Shown here in pieces: positions 40,501-47,244 of a DNA stretch of 64,000 nt; the stretch's first letter is position 1, and every line of letters starts with the position of its first letter. The notes under the pieces were generated by a model, which saw nothing but the letters and a program-made list of their open reading frames with translations, did no database searches and was not told the origin of the DNA. The position numbers were made by a program, and so were the translations under genes. This DNA is from a virus: positions 1-64,000 of the IMG/VR virus record IMGVR_UViG_3300028581_001382; one strand, 5' to 3'.

Positions 40501-43500
40501 TATAGCCTTGGCGATGGCTTCTTCCTTGCTAGAAGCAACAATTTCAATGCTGGCAAAATATCCAGGACGACTCACATCCCACCAATATTTTTGTCCCTTT
40601 GGTGTCTTGCCTTTGGCAAGATTACGGGCGAGATTCTGTTGCTCTAGTTCTTGAAAAGTTGCTTTTCTAAAGTCTTTGATGGCCTGTTGCGTTTCTTTGC
40701 TTAGTTTGTCGCCGACTTCTTTGCTATTGCCCTGCAACGATACCATGTACTTGGCAAACTCTTGAATCATATCACCATATTCGTCCTTGGTACCGTTAGG
40801 ATTCAACAGTTTGTACAGCTTCTTGAGATATTCTTGGCGATACTTTTCAGGATCCATCGCAGCGTCCAGGGCCACAGTAAATCGTAATAGGGTATCTTCA
40901 ATCTTGCTGAAGTTTGAATCCAACCAGTCGCCACCCGGACTCCGGAATTCAATGTATCCTGTCTTGGTATTGATACTGGTATATTTTTCTGTAGTGCCTG
41001 TGTGAATGGCCTTGGTGGCAATGTCTTCCATGTGCTCACGCATCTTGTCCATGACCTGCGGAGCAATATCAGGATTGCGTTTCAGCATGGTTTTAATTTT
41101 GCCAATTGCTGACTTGGCATAGTTATTGCCTGAACGTCCAAACAGTTCTAGCACATATTCATCGCCCATGAGCAGGGCCAGTTTGACATAGTCCAGTTTG
41201 TCAAGACTGTAGTTGGGTACTGAAATGTTGATATGCAAGCCAGTGCTGTCATTGGTATAGCAACCAGACTTGTCTGCCCAAGCCTTGACCTTGTTTAGAT
41301 CTGAAATCATTTCATCTATGGGCATAGGCGGACTAACAAATTCTAAACCTTCGTCGCCAGGGTTGTCGCCTTCTAAACTGCCGTCAGGTTCCACAACATA
41401 GGTACCTGCTTCACGACGGCCGCCATGGTAATTTCTACTGGCGTTCACAGGTTTACCCATGTAACTGGAGAATTCATCAGCCACTTGATCTATATCCATG
41501 TCACCGTCGTTGCCCTCATTAGCGTCAGTGTAATAGGGCCATTCAATATCAAAGTTGCTTTCGATGTCACTCATGGTTTGATATTTGTCATCCAAGAAAC
41601 TGCCTTCATCGTACTCGTCTCGTTGTTCTTCTGCAAACGCTTCAAATGCATCATTGAAGACACGGCCTTGATCTTCAAAAGCTTCCAGCACAAACTGTTC
41701 TTGTAATTCATCAAGTCTGGCACTCAGCAGTTGAGAGAAGTCTTCGCTCTCTTGTGGCAAGTCAGGATTGGCATCCATGATTTCGTCACGAGCTTGTAGC
41801 ATGGCTTCATCACGATCAAACAAGTCATTAACGTTGACAAAGTCACGCATGTAATCTACTCCATCGCGTGTCCAAGCTTCAGCAGTTTGTTCCTGCTGCC
41901 ATTCCTCGTACTCGTTTTGTATTTCTTCCATTAGGTCATCTACTGCACGGCGTCCATTGTGGTCACCGTCATGGAAAAAGTCTCGAATGTCACTGAAGCT
42001 TCTGGTACGTTGATCCTGATCGTAGTCTGGTTCCCAGTCAGGTTCTTGTTCATCGACCCCAACATCGGGCACAATCATTTCAAATTCCATGCCTGCCTGT
42101 GCGCCTGTTTGTGCTGCTAACTGACGCAGATTGGTGCTGGTCATCTTGATTTCAAACAGATCTTTCTCTTTGAACTCTCGCAACATCTTGTTTAAACCGG
42201 CTGTGAGTAATGCAGGATGACCTTGTGAATCTGTTTGTAATCCAAGTTTGTTGGCTTCCTTGCCCACAGCACCTGGACGCACATCTCGGGTCAAGGCCAT
42301 GACAAATCTTGGATCGCGTGCCTGTGCCTTTGTGGGTATGTATCCTGACGCTTCTTCCAGTGTGACCCCATCAAACATTTCAGGCTGTTCTTCAGCCCAC
42401 TGTCGCATGATACGGCCAGCCATGGCGTTGGCTTGGTCTTCCCAAGGGCTACCAGTTTCACCAGCATCTATAGGCAGGGGATTTCTTTCATCCTGCTGAC
42501 GATGTGTCATCTCATGGGCCATGGTGCGAAGTATATCCAACACATGGCGTCCCGCGGTGGCCAAGATCAGTGTGTTGCTTTCTGGTTCGTATTGACCAAA
42601 GCTACCGTTCTCTTGACTCCATTCTGGTGTTGTTTCCAAACGCAATCTAGGTGGATTCTCTAATTTAAGTTTATCTACACAACTGGCATAGAAACGATGT
42701 AGGATCTTTTTCAAATGGTCAAGTTCTACACTTTCATCCACTTGTTCTGATTCAGTACCAGCAGGGTGATCTTGGCCAGCATACGCAGTACCTGGATACC
42801 AGTAATCACGCATGCCGTAATTGACTTTCTTTCTGGCAGCAGGCTTACGATTTAAACTCAACTCACGATCTTGTATTGCTGTCTTGGCATCTTTTAATTT
42901 GCCAATGCAACCCATATTTCTCAACAATTTAAATGCAATGTTCTCGCAGCCAAACTCACCATTCTTTTCCAGGCCAGTTTGGCGCATTGTTTTGATCTTG
43001 TCCCACAGCTGATTCACAGCATCTGCATTGCCGGACTTGATAGCTGAATGTATTCTGGCATCAAGATCAGCTGTTTTGTGTTGTACACAAGAGTCATCTA
43101 TGCTAGCACGACGGCGCTGTGGAACTTGTACCCAGTCACCATTCTTTACGCTGTAAATGCCTTGACTCACATGCTTTTGATCACTGGGCTGCACATACAG
43201 TTCCACTGGAACGCCAGCAATCTTTATGTCATGCTCGGCATTATACTGATATTTTTTTGCATTGAACAGTTCTTGATACACAGGATCGTCAGGCATGTCC
43301 ACCACAAGGTGTAGATCAATGTCTGAATGGCGAGTATAAGAATAGGCAGCATTGCTACCTGATATGGTAATGTCCTGAATGTTGAGATCATCAACACCCA
43401 GGAATTCTTGAAAATTTGACGCAATTGCCAGCAACTTGTCACGCACATCAGGTAACAAGTGCTCGTCTGACCCCCACAAACGGGGGTTCAAACGTTGATG

Positions 43501-43551
43501 GAATTTTACAGCATCGGCGAGATTAAAGTTGTCAAGATCATGGAAATTCAT
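37531..43551 (-). CDS. 2006-aa multidomain effector polyprotein candidate
   Basis: Modules in order: nucleotidyltransferase, residues 60-120 (SGSNAAYSYTRHSDIDLHLV; G65-S66, D77, D79); HExxH metalloprotease, 280-400 (MAHEMTHRQQD; H346, E347, H350); amidoligase-like, about 487-880 (GMEFEMIV; GLEFVSPPM; STGLHINISV; GYIEFRSPGGDW); about seven beta repeats of the 'W-x-[VI]...A-x-x-A' kind, 985-1480; zinc deaminase, 1615-1720 (RHAER with H1649/E1651; SPC, C1678; C1690); GNAT, 1770-1870 (YQGRGIARNIYAY); and a second GNAT, 1875-2006 (LRQGVGSRAMQEL). Sites such as VTLEEASG may be cut. It lacks the standard leader and has a late box 4 nt before its ATG. Confidence 0.75.
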   Translation of the reverse strand: MNFHDLDNFNLADAVKFHQRLNPRLWGSDEHLLPDVRDKLLAIASNFQEFLGVDDLNIQDITISGSNAAYSYTRHSDIDLHLVVDMPDDPVYQELFNAKKYQYNAEHDIKIAGVPVELYVQPSDQKHVSQGIYSVKNGDWVQVPQRRRASIDDSCVQHKTADLDARIHSAIKSGNADAVNQLWDKIKTMRQTGLEKNGEFGCENIAFKLLRNMGCIGKLKDAKTAIQDRELSLNRKPAARKKVNYGMRDYWYPGTAYAGQDHPAGTESEQVDESVELDHLKKILHRFYASCVDKLKLENPPRLRLETTPEWSQENGSFGQYEPESNTLILATAGRHVLDILRTMAHEMTHRQQDERNPLPIDAGETGSPWEDQANAMAGRIMRQWAEEQPEMFDGVTLEEASGYIPTKAQARDPRFVMALTRDVRPGAVGKEANKLGLQTDSQGHPALLTAGLNKMLREFKEKDLFEIKMTSTNLRQLAAQTGAQAGMEFEMIVPDVGVDEQEPDWEPDYDQDQRTRSFSDIRDFFHDGDHNGRRAVDDLMEEIQNEYEEWQQEQTAEAWTRDGVDYMRDFVNVNDLFDRDEAMLQARDEIMDANPDLPQESEDFSQLLSARLDELQEQFVLEAFEDQGRVFNDAFEAFAEEQRDEYDEGSFLDDKYQTMSDIESNFDIEWPYYTDANEGNDGDMDIDQVADEFSSYMGKPVNASRNYHGGRREAGTYVVEPDGSLEGDNPGDEGLEFVSPPMPIDEMISDLNKVKAWADKSGCYTNDSTGLHINISVPNYSLDKLDYVKLALLMGDEYVLELFGRSGNNYAKSAIGKIKTMLKRNPDIAPQVMDKMREHMEDIATKAIHTGTTEKYTSINTKTGYIEFRSPGGDWLDSNFSKIEDTLLRFTVALDAAMDPEKYRQEYLKKLYKLLNPNGTKDEYGDMIQEFAKYMVSLQGNSKEVGDKLSKETQQAIKDFRKATFQELEQQNLARNLAKGKTPKGQKYWWDVSRPGYFASIEIVASSKEEAIAKAIEPGNYPDWASARNTLQAKPLRPYQDPKPSLSYSVYDARAGYNRSSITASSQEDAVQKFRQFVSGENNPHDFSLVDRAGTVVARGGDQQQPGPQSAAQPSTGNWGIWMNDMNRFARAPGQSDNNVLRRFPSREAAEQFITQGREQNSRMITDIEVREIEPQQTEQPIWYVSPQGNPGQEIQIRASSELNAIRAAGEARPDIFGNTAGRSHLFRASTVPARSSNAFVSTQNVPREGQPRNLVPTGPGPWEIYRISDNSTVRELSNTSRPEAEQEARLALGMRGEAPELYGVRTRQGNNSDAAQGGIVDVGIPQTLTRPGQGQQTFTGNWLILNPDGQEIHRFSGVGNVQSDANRVAINWMRSNPGRMQAGVTVVPEMGVAASQQQYQYTSTPIPGVEDVELDIPMAQTQWEVYNRSSNQPVFVIQAANQTEAWRRGQEWVATAMQANPEVDASNFSVRLRSQSVSENITVLEQRLRRDLDALGNQKPTGPETPPKMPAGTIKVDVSDTQDWYQLGQDISDLDQADKSHYNQGPPHTVLAFGSEELENMYSHKLKRLGLPIHDLDEPGEEDMDESQEITKLGKLDNVLKKCINMIHRGHETDPEKYGRVAACLIDNKNNHTYAINLPGLNGTRRHAERVAIDQHLKRHGRIGPNAIMVTTLSPCVHDMDERYGESCTDLLADFGIEKCYAGWQDPTQHPTTDYPFNLQVTDNADIFNTCQHIAASFLPQVMANNLNETINPDVFNPAFNDTQIFDGLTYRATGIEINGKEYFQVKVLDDNYQQIGLAKFRPSKNGLVSAVTSLKLEYQGRGIARNIYAYVRMLGNTIVPSRNQLPPGKAMWDAWKKSGDAKHLMKDVAEEEEPIRIKLGNNDAAQAWIERVYAKYPYTMQNNHVMVWGKGDDQQFAMFELVPSFSKRGAVEVKWIQAYPLRQGVGSRAMQELQAMAREDGISLTLFPWDKGQVSQSKLTKFYRGQGFTPTVKGSKSMQWEPK

Positions 43552-43555
43552 GATC

Positions 43556-43563
43556 TATTTATC
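43556..43563 (-). promoter_or_regulatory. Late promoter box 4 nt before the giant gene
   Basis: GATAAATA on the minus strand ends four bases before the ATG at 43551. No Shine-Dalgarno sequence lies between, so the transcript would begin at or beside the start codon. Confidence 0.6.
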
Positions 43564-43564
43564 G

Positions 43565-44491
43565 CTATTCAGCAGTAGTGGTTTCCTCTGACACCTGTTT
43601 GTTGGTAGCAATCACTGTGGCTTCAACTGGTGTAGCGGCTGCTGTTAACTCACTTTCCGTGGGCTGTTGTTGGATCACGATCTGTGGCTGATTGGCTTGA
43701 TTGGTCAGGGCAATTTGATGCAGATCTGCATACAGCTTGTCCTGGGTTTGGTAATCAAACACATAAGTTCCAGTATGTTTCAACAGCACACGTTTGTCCA
43801 CAAATACTTGTCCGCCGATATCACGCCAGTTTTCGCAAAATGTCCAGTCTTCACTGTAGTAACGATTTTCACGCACAGCAGTGTCAAAGTATGTTTTCAT
43901 GTAAGGGTTTAATGCTGGATCAAGTCCAATGTCGTTGATAAACGGCTTCACCGCAGGATGTGCATTGAGTTTTTCAAACACATCACGTTTGATCAACAAG
44001 AAACCAGTACCAGTCTTGGTGACTTCAATCAAGCCAGATGGATCATTTTGATCTGCACCGGGAATACCGTTGACACACCATTTGACTGGTAGTGATTTCA
44101 TTGGATACAATCCGCCTACTACATCTTTGTCATGATTCAACATGACCAGCAAGTGCCAGGGCTCCCAACCAATGTCAGCATCAATGAACATCAAGTGTGT
44201 TGATCCTTCTGTGTTTAAGAATTTAGCAGTAAGAGTGTTTCTAGCACGAGAAATCAATGATTCATTGGTCATTGTTTCCACGGTCCAGTCCAAGCCCAAT
44301 TGACGTGCTATGTTGGCCCACTTGATATAACTCATGAATGTGCTTTCAGTGAGTTGTCCACCATAACAAGGCATAGAAATATGCACTCTTGTGGTTTTTA
44401 AGTAGTCAATGTTAACTTGGATGCTTTGTTGCCCACCAGTTTGATCCACTGGGGATGCATTCTGGTAAGGTAATTGTTGTTCGTCTGCCAT
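43565..44491 (-). CDS. GT-A glycosyltransferase-like protein, 308 aa
   Basis: Probable GT2/Anp1-like transferase: RVHISMPCYGGQLTESTFMS at the N-terminal core, LISRARNTLTAKFLNTEGST, then LMFIDADIGWEPWHLLVML with the D-A-D metal site (about residues 100-118), and TGTGFLLIKRDVFEKL. The C-terminal 50 residues are a Gln/Thr/Ala-rich tail. An AAAGGGCC ribosome binding site precedes the ATG. Position beside virion genes hints at a role in decorating phage or host surface. Acceptor unknown. Confidence 0.7.
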   Translation of the reverse strand: MADEQQLPYQNASPVDQTGGQQSIQVNIDYLKTTRVHISMPCYGGQLTESTFMSYIKWANIARQLGLDWTVETMTNESLISRARNTLTAKFLNTEGSTHLMFIDADIGWEPWHLLVMLNHDKDVVGGLYPMKSLPVKWCVNGIPGADQNDPSGLIEVTKTGTGFLLIKRDVFEKLNAHPAVKPFINDIGLDPALNPYMKTYFDTAVRENRYYSEDWTFCENWRDIGGQVFVDKRVLLKHTGTYVFDYQTQDKLYADLHQIALTNQANQPQIVIQQQPTESELTAAATPVEATVIATNKQVSEETTTAE

Positions 44492-44514
44492 AAGGCCCTT
44501 TCAATGTTGTGGAA

Positions 44515-44522
44515 TATTTAAC
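44515..44522 (-). promoter_or_regulatory. Late promoter box of the 308-aa transferase
   Basis: GTTAAATA on the minus strand, 23 nt before the ATG at 44491. The intervening leader holds an AAAGGG ribosome binding site. First bases deviate from TATAAATA, but the same variant occurs before the 133-aa gene at 58664. Confidence 0.45.
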
Positions 44523-44547
44523 GGAGTATAGCAGGTTGGTAGAATTT

Positions 44548-45240
44548 CTACGACCTAGCTTCGTCCAAATAATCTTCAACCATGGGCTGATTGTACTTGC
44601 TTTGATAGCTGGCCCGCATGCCGCCTTGGCTCATTTGACGTGTGACTTGTTCTGCAACTTCAGTGCCCATAACAGTATCCAACATCCGGACCACTGTGTT
44701 GGCCAGCTGGGGATTGCCTTGTGTTGTGGGATAAAGGCTCATGACCAATGCAGTTCGTTGGCGTTGATTTAAATCAGGCCATGCTGTGCGTATTTGTGTG
44801 GCCGATGTCATACCTGGACCAAACTCCACAACGGGCAAGTAGGTCATGTATGCGTGTTGAGTCATGGGCGCCATGTTGTCACTGATGGGTTGCAGATATG
44901 CCGGTGTACCGTCACGTTTCACACCACCCGGCTGCGGAGGCTTGTTGGCGTCTTTTTCACTGCGCACAAAGATCAACTGTGTGTCTGCAGGGTTATAGTT
45001 TTTTGTTATTTCTTCTGCACGAAATGGACTCTTCACTTGATAGAAATCACCTGGAGAAACTCCAGCCAATTGTGCTAGTTTTTCTTTTAATTTAAAAGGA
45101 AACGGGCGTGTTGAAGTGTCGTTGGTTGCAGCCACTTTGACATCAGCATTGGGAAATGCTCGTTGAGCAGATTTGTACAGTTCTAAATGGCCGGGGTGAA
45201 AAGGGTGTGCGCCCATTGGTAATACTACTAAAGTTTTCAT
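44548..45240 (-). CDS. NMN/nucleotidyl-adenylyltransferase-like protein, 230 aa
   Basis: Cytidylyltransferase-fold enzyme: the N-terminus LVVLPMGAHPFHPGHLELYK holds the H-x-G-H active site (HPGH), and VEFGPGMTSATQIR (about residues 137-150) matches the later ISST-type site. The family makes NAD, FAD or CDP-activated compounds. The C-terminal MVEDYLDEARS resembles the cleavable leader ends of the internal proteins, so this protein may also be packaged or processed. The ATG lies 5 nt after a perfect late box, without a ribosome binding site. Confidence 0.72.
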   Translation of the reverse strand: MKTLVVLPMGAHPFHPGHLELYKSAQRAFPNADVKVAATNDTSTRPFPFKLKEKLAQLAGVSPGDFYQVKSPFRAEEITKNYNPADTQLIFVRSEKDANKPPQPGGVKRDGTPAYLQPISDNMAPMTQHAYMTYLPVVEFGPGMTSATQIRTAWPDLNQRQRTALVMSLYPTTQGNPQLANTVVRMLDTVMGTEVAEQVTRQMSQGGMRASYQSKYNQPMVEDYLDEARS

Positions 45241-45245
45241 GCACG

Positions 45246-45257
45246 TATTTATAAATA
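45246..45257. promoter_or_regulatory. Bidirectional palindromic late promoter
   Basis: The 12-mer TATTTATAAATA carries a perfect TATAAATA on the minus strand (45253-45246) and another on the plus strand (45250-45257). The minus box ends 5 nt before the NMNAT-like ATG at 45240; the plus box lies about 60 nt before the HNH ATG at 45320. Confidence 0.65.
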
Positions 45258-45319
45258 AAGGTGTAGTTCGCGATACTGCAAATATCCAACTACTCTAACG
45301 CTTAGAAGGAGCATCAGCC

Positions 45320-46009
45320 ATGTATTTACAAAACAAATATACCCGTTGTTATTATAATATTATTCAACGAGCCAACATCAGAATTCTTAAACCCCCATAC
45401 GAACATCATCATATAATTCCCCGGAGCCTAGGCGGAAATAATTTTAAAAAAAACATAGTCAAATTAACAGCACATGAACATTTTGTGTGCCACCTTTTGT
45501 TAACAAAAATGGTCGAAGGTAAGAATAGAGAAAAGATGGTTTATGCAGCCTGGGCAATGGCAAATCAAGAAAATCAAAATCAACAACGACACAAGGTTAC
45601 TGGAAAAATTTATTCTATTCTAAAACAAGAATATTGTAAGGTTAAATCATTGCATACTAAACTTAACAATCCCATGCATGACCCTGAAATTCGATTACGG
45701 CATCAAGAAGCAATTACTAAACGAGGGAAAACTTTAGGGAACACTGGACATAAACGTGGTGCAATGTCAGAAGAATTAAAAGCAATTCTTCGTCAAAAAA
45801 CAATAGACTCAATGACCAGCGAAAGACGAGAACAGATTAAACAACAACAGTTAAACAGGACACCGGAACAGAAAGAAAAATATGCATTTGCTCATTCTAA
45901 AAGAATATCATGCATATATTGTCGTTGTGTATGTGCTCCTGGAAACTTTGCCCGTTATCACGGTAATAACTGTAAATTAAATAATCTACAAGTGGCGGGC
46001 ATTCAATAG
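45320..46009 (+). CDS. HNH homing-type endonuclease, 229 aa
   Basis: Plus-strand gene with GAAGGAG ribosome binding site. MYLQNKYTRCYYNIIQRANI is homologous to the start of the HNH protein at 12975. The HNH core is EHHHIIPRSLGGNNFKKN followed by LTAHEHFVCHLLL. A Lys/Gln-rich middle (EQKEKYAFAHSKR) and a C-terminal Cys cluster (CIYCRCVC, later CKL) suggest a zinc finger for DNA recognition. Its end overlaps the 125-aa gene by 7 nt in converging fashion, as with the other two HNH genes. Confidence 0.8.
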   Translation: MYLQNKYTRCYYNIIQRANIRILKPPYEHHHIIPRSLGGNNFKKNIVKLTAHEHFVCHLLLTKMVEGKNREKMVYAAWAMANQENQNQQRHKVTGKIYSILKQEYCKVKSLHTKLNNPMHDPEIRLRHQEAITKRGKTLGNTGHKRGAMSEELKAILRQKTIDSMTSERREQIKQQQLNRTPEQKEKYAFAHSKRISCIYCRCVCAPGNFARYHGNNCKLNNLQVAGIQ

Positions 46010-46380
46010 GTAGCTTGTACCGTTTCAATTACACCGTCTTTGAAATTGGTGACCACTGCTCGCAACCATGTGAAGTTGCCTACTACTGCTTGTATGTAAG
46101 TATCTGTAATAGTGCTAGAATCAGCTGAACTACCATCACCATATGCAGCTATGTCAAACCAACGTGAGTCAACAGGATCATTGTCCAGTGTGGCCTGGAT
46201 TGAAACTTCACCTTGCACACCACGAAATACCCAACGTAGTGTTTGGATACCTCCACGTCCAAGATAGTAGTTAGCAGCTTTTTGTGGGTCGCCTATAAAG
46301 TCCTCACTAGAACCGTCATAGTTACCCGATGGCACACCATACTCTGTATAGGGCACTAGTGTGACGGTGGTAATGGCCAT
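46003..46380 (-). CDS. Virion-type conserved protein, 125 aa
   Basis: Beta-rich protein: LVPYTEYGVPSGNYDGSSED, LRWVFRGVQGEVSIQATLDN, SRWFDIAAYGDGSSADSSTI and NFTWLRAVVTNFKDGVIETV. The alternation of strands and Gly/Ser loops is like tail or baseplate small structural proteins of T4-like phages. Its ATG overlaps the stop of the 54-aa gene (TAATG). The gene may have been truncated or flanked by a homing insertion at its 3' end, where the HNH gene meets it. Confidence 0.62.
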   Translation of the reverse strand: MAITTVTLVPYTEYGVPSGNYDGSSEDFIGDPQKAANYYLGRGGIQTLRWVFRGVQGEVSIQATLDNDPVDSRWFDIAAYGDGSSADSSTITDTYIQAVVGNFTWLRAVVTNFKDGVIETVQATY

Positions 46381-46544
46381 TATGCTCGTTCCACTTCCAC
46401 AACAACACCGGGACCAGCCAGTTCTTCAGCAACTGATGCCAGTGCAGACAGCACATCGTCAGTGGCCACTGTATCTGGAGTGGTATCGTCTTTGACCAAT
46501 TTTGATAGCTTGATCACAACTATTTCTTCGTAAATTTTTGCCAT
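46380..46544 (-). CDS. Small conserved protein, 54 aa
   Basis: A short gene that starts MAKIYEEIVVIKLSKLVKDD and ends with AGPGVVVEVERA. The strand-helix-strand pattern (EEIVVIKLSKLV, VLSALASVAEELA, VVVEVE) looks like a small folded alpha/beta domain and is the kind of short protein conserved in T4-like marine phages. It couples to the downstream 125-aa gene by TAATG. A late box CATAAATA lies 4 nt before its ATG, with no ribosome binding site. Confidence 0.7.
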   Translation of the reverse strand: MAKIYEEIVVIKLSKLVKDDTTPDTVATDDVLSALASVAEELAGPGVVVEVERA

Positions 46545-46548
46545 ACTG

Positions 46549-46556
46549 TATTTATG
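46549..46556 (-). promoter_or_regulatory. Late promoter box 4 nt before the 54-aa gene
   Basis: CATAAATA on the minus strand, ending four bases before the ATG at 46544. No Shine-Dalgarno sequence is present; a leaderless message is likely. Confidence 0.6.
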
Positions 46557-47244
46557 GTCGTTTTTGCACTTGTACGGTTTTACGAGTTAGCCCAGGGCAT
46601 AGCATTGCCAGCATGGTAATATGCTTGAGATCATTGTGTTCTACAAAATAATGTTCCCGGCTCCATGATGAATGCGGTTTTGTTCTACCCCATCGGTAAC
46701 CTTGTAGTATAGTATCAGTGAACCATTTTTCAGTAACAGGACTGGCCACGAGATCTGGAGCCTGATGGCTGATCCAATTCCACACTGCTTGTTTTTTATC
46801 TGTGGACAGCTTCTTTTCTTTAAGATAAGTTCTGTAAGGATATTTGGGTTGATTGTTTAACATGACAACATCCCTGGAATACGCAAGTACTGCTTGTTTC
46901 ATAGTGGATTTTGTTGGATAATTCCTGTACATTGTCTCAACGTCTTTGATGTCATTGGTGTACACATGAAATCTATTTTGCCCATAGGTGCGATGAATGT
47001 ATGCACTGCGAAGATTTTCTAATACGTCCACTGCATGCATTATGTTTTGTTTGGTCAATTCGTCAGTCACTGGGTGTCCAACTGACAAATTATATTGATC
47101 ACGTCTATGTAACCGTTCCAGGATCTTTGTGAGAGAAAGATTGTTCAACAGCCACGCACCATCAATATCAAAACTTATTGCATATTCATACTTTCCAAAA
47201 TAAAGTGATCCGCGTGGGTCACACTGTAAATAGGGTAGTGACAT
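46552..47244 (-). CDS. Conserved phage protein, 230 aa
   Basis: A soluble protein with blocks SLPYLQCDPRGSLYFGKYEY, AISFDIDGAWLLNNLSLTKI, RFHVYTNDIKDVETMYRNYP and VWNWISHQAPDLVASPVTEK. It is recognised only as a conserved type of T4-like phage protein; the function is not known. Its ATG lies inside the 3' end of the Clp-like gene (26 nt overlap), so it is likely translated with that gene. Ribosome binding site AAAGGAA. Confidence 0.62.
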   Translation of the reverse strand: MSLPYLQCDPRGSLYFGKYEYAISFDIDGAWLLNNLSLTKILERLHRRDQYNLSVGHPVTDELTKQNIMHAVDVLENLRSAYIHRTYGQNRFHVYTNDIKDVETMYRNYPTKSTMKQAVLAYSRDVVMLNNQPKYPYRTYLKEKKLSTDKKQAVWNWISHQAPDLVASPVTEKWFTDTILQGYRWGRTKPHSSWSREHYFVEHNDLKHITMLAMLCPGLTRKTVQVQKRP

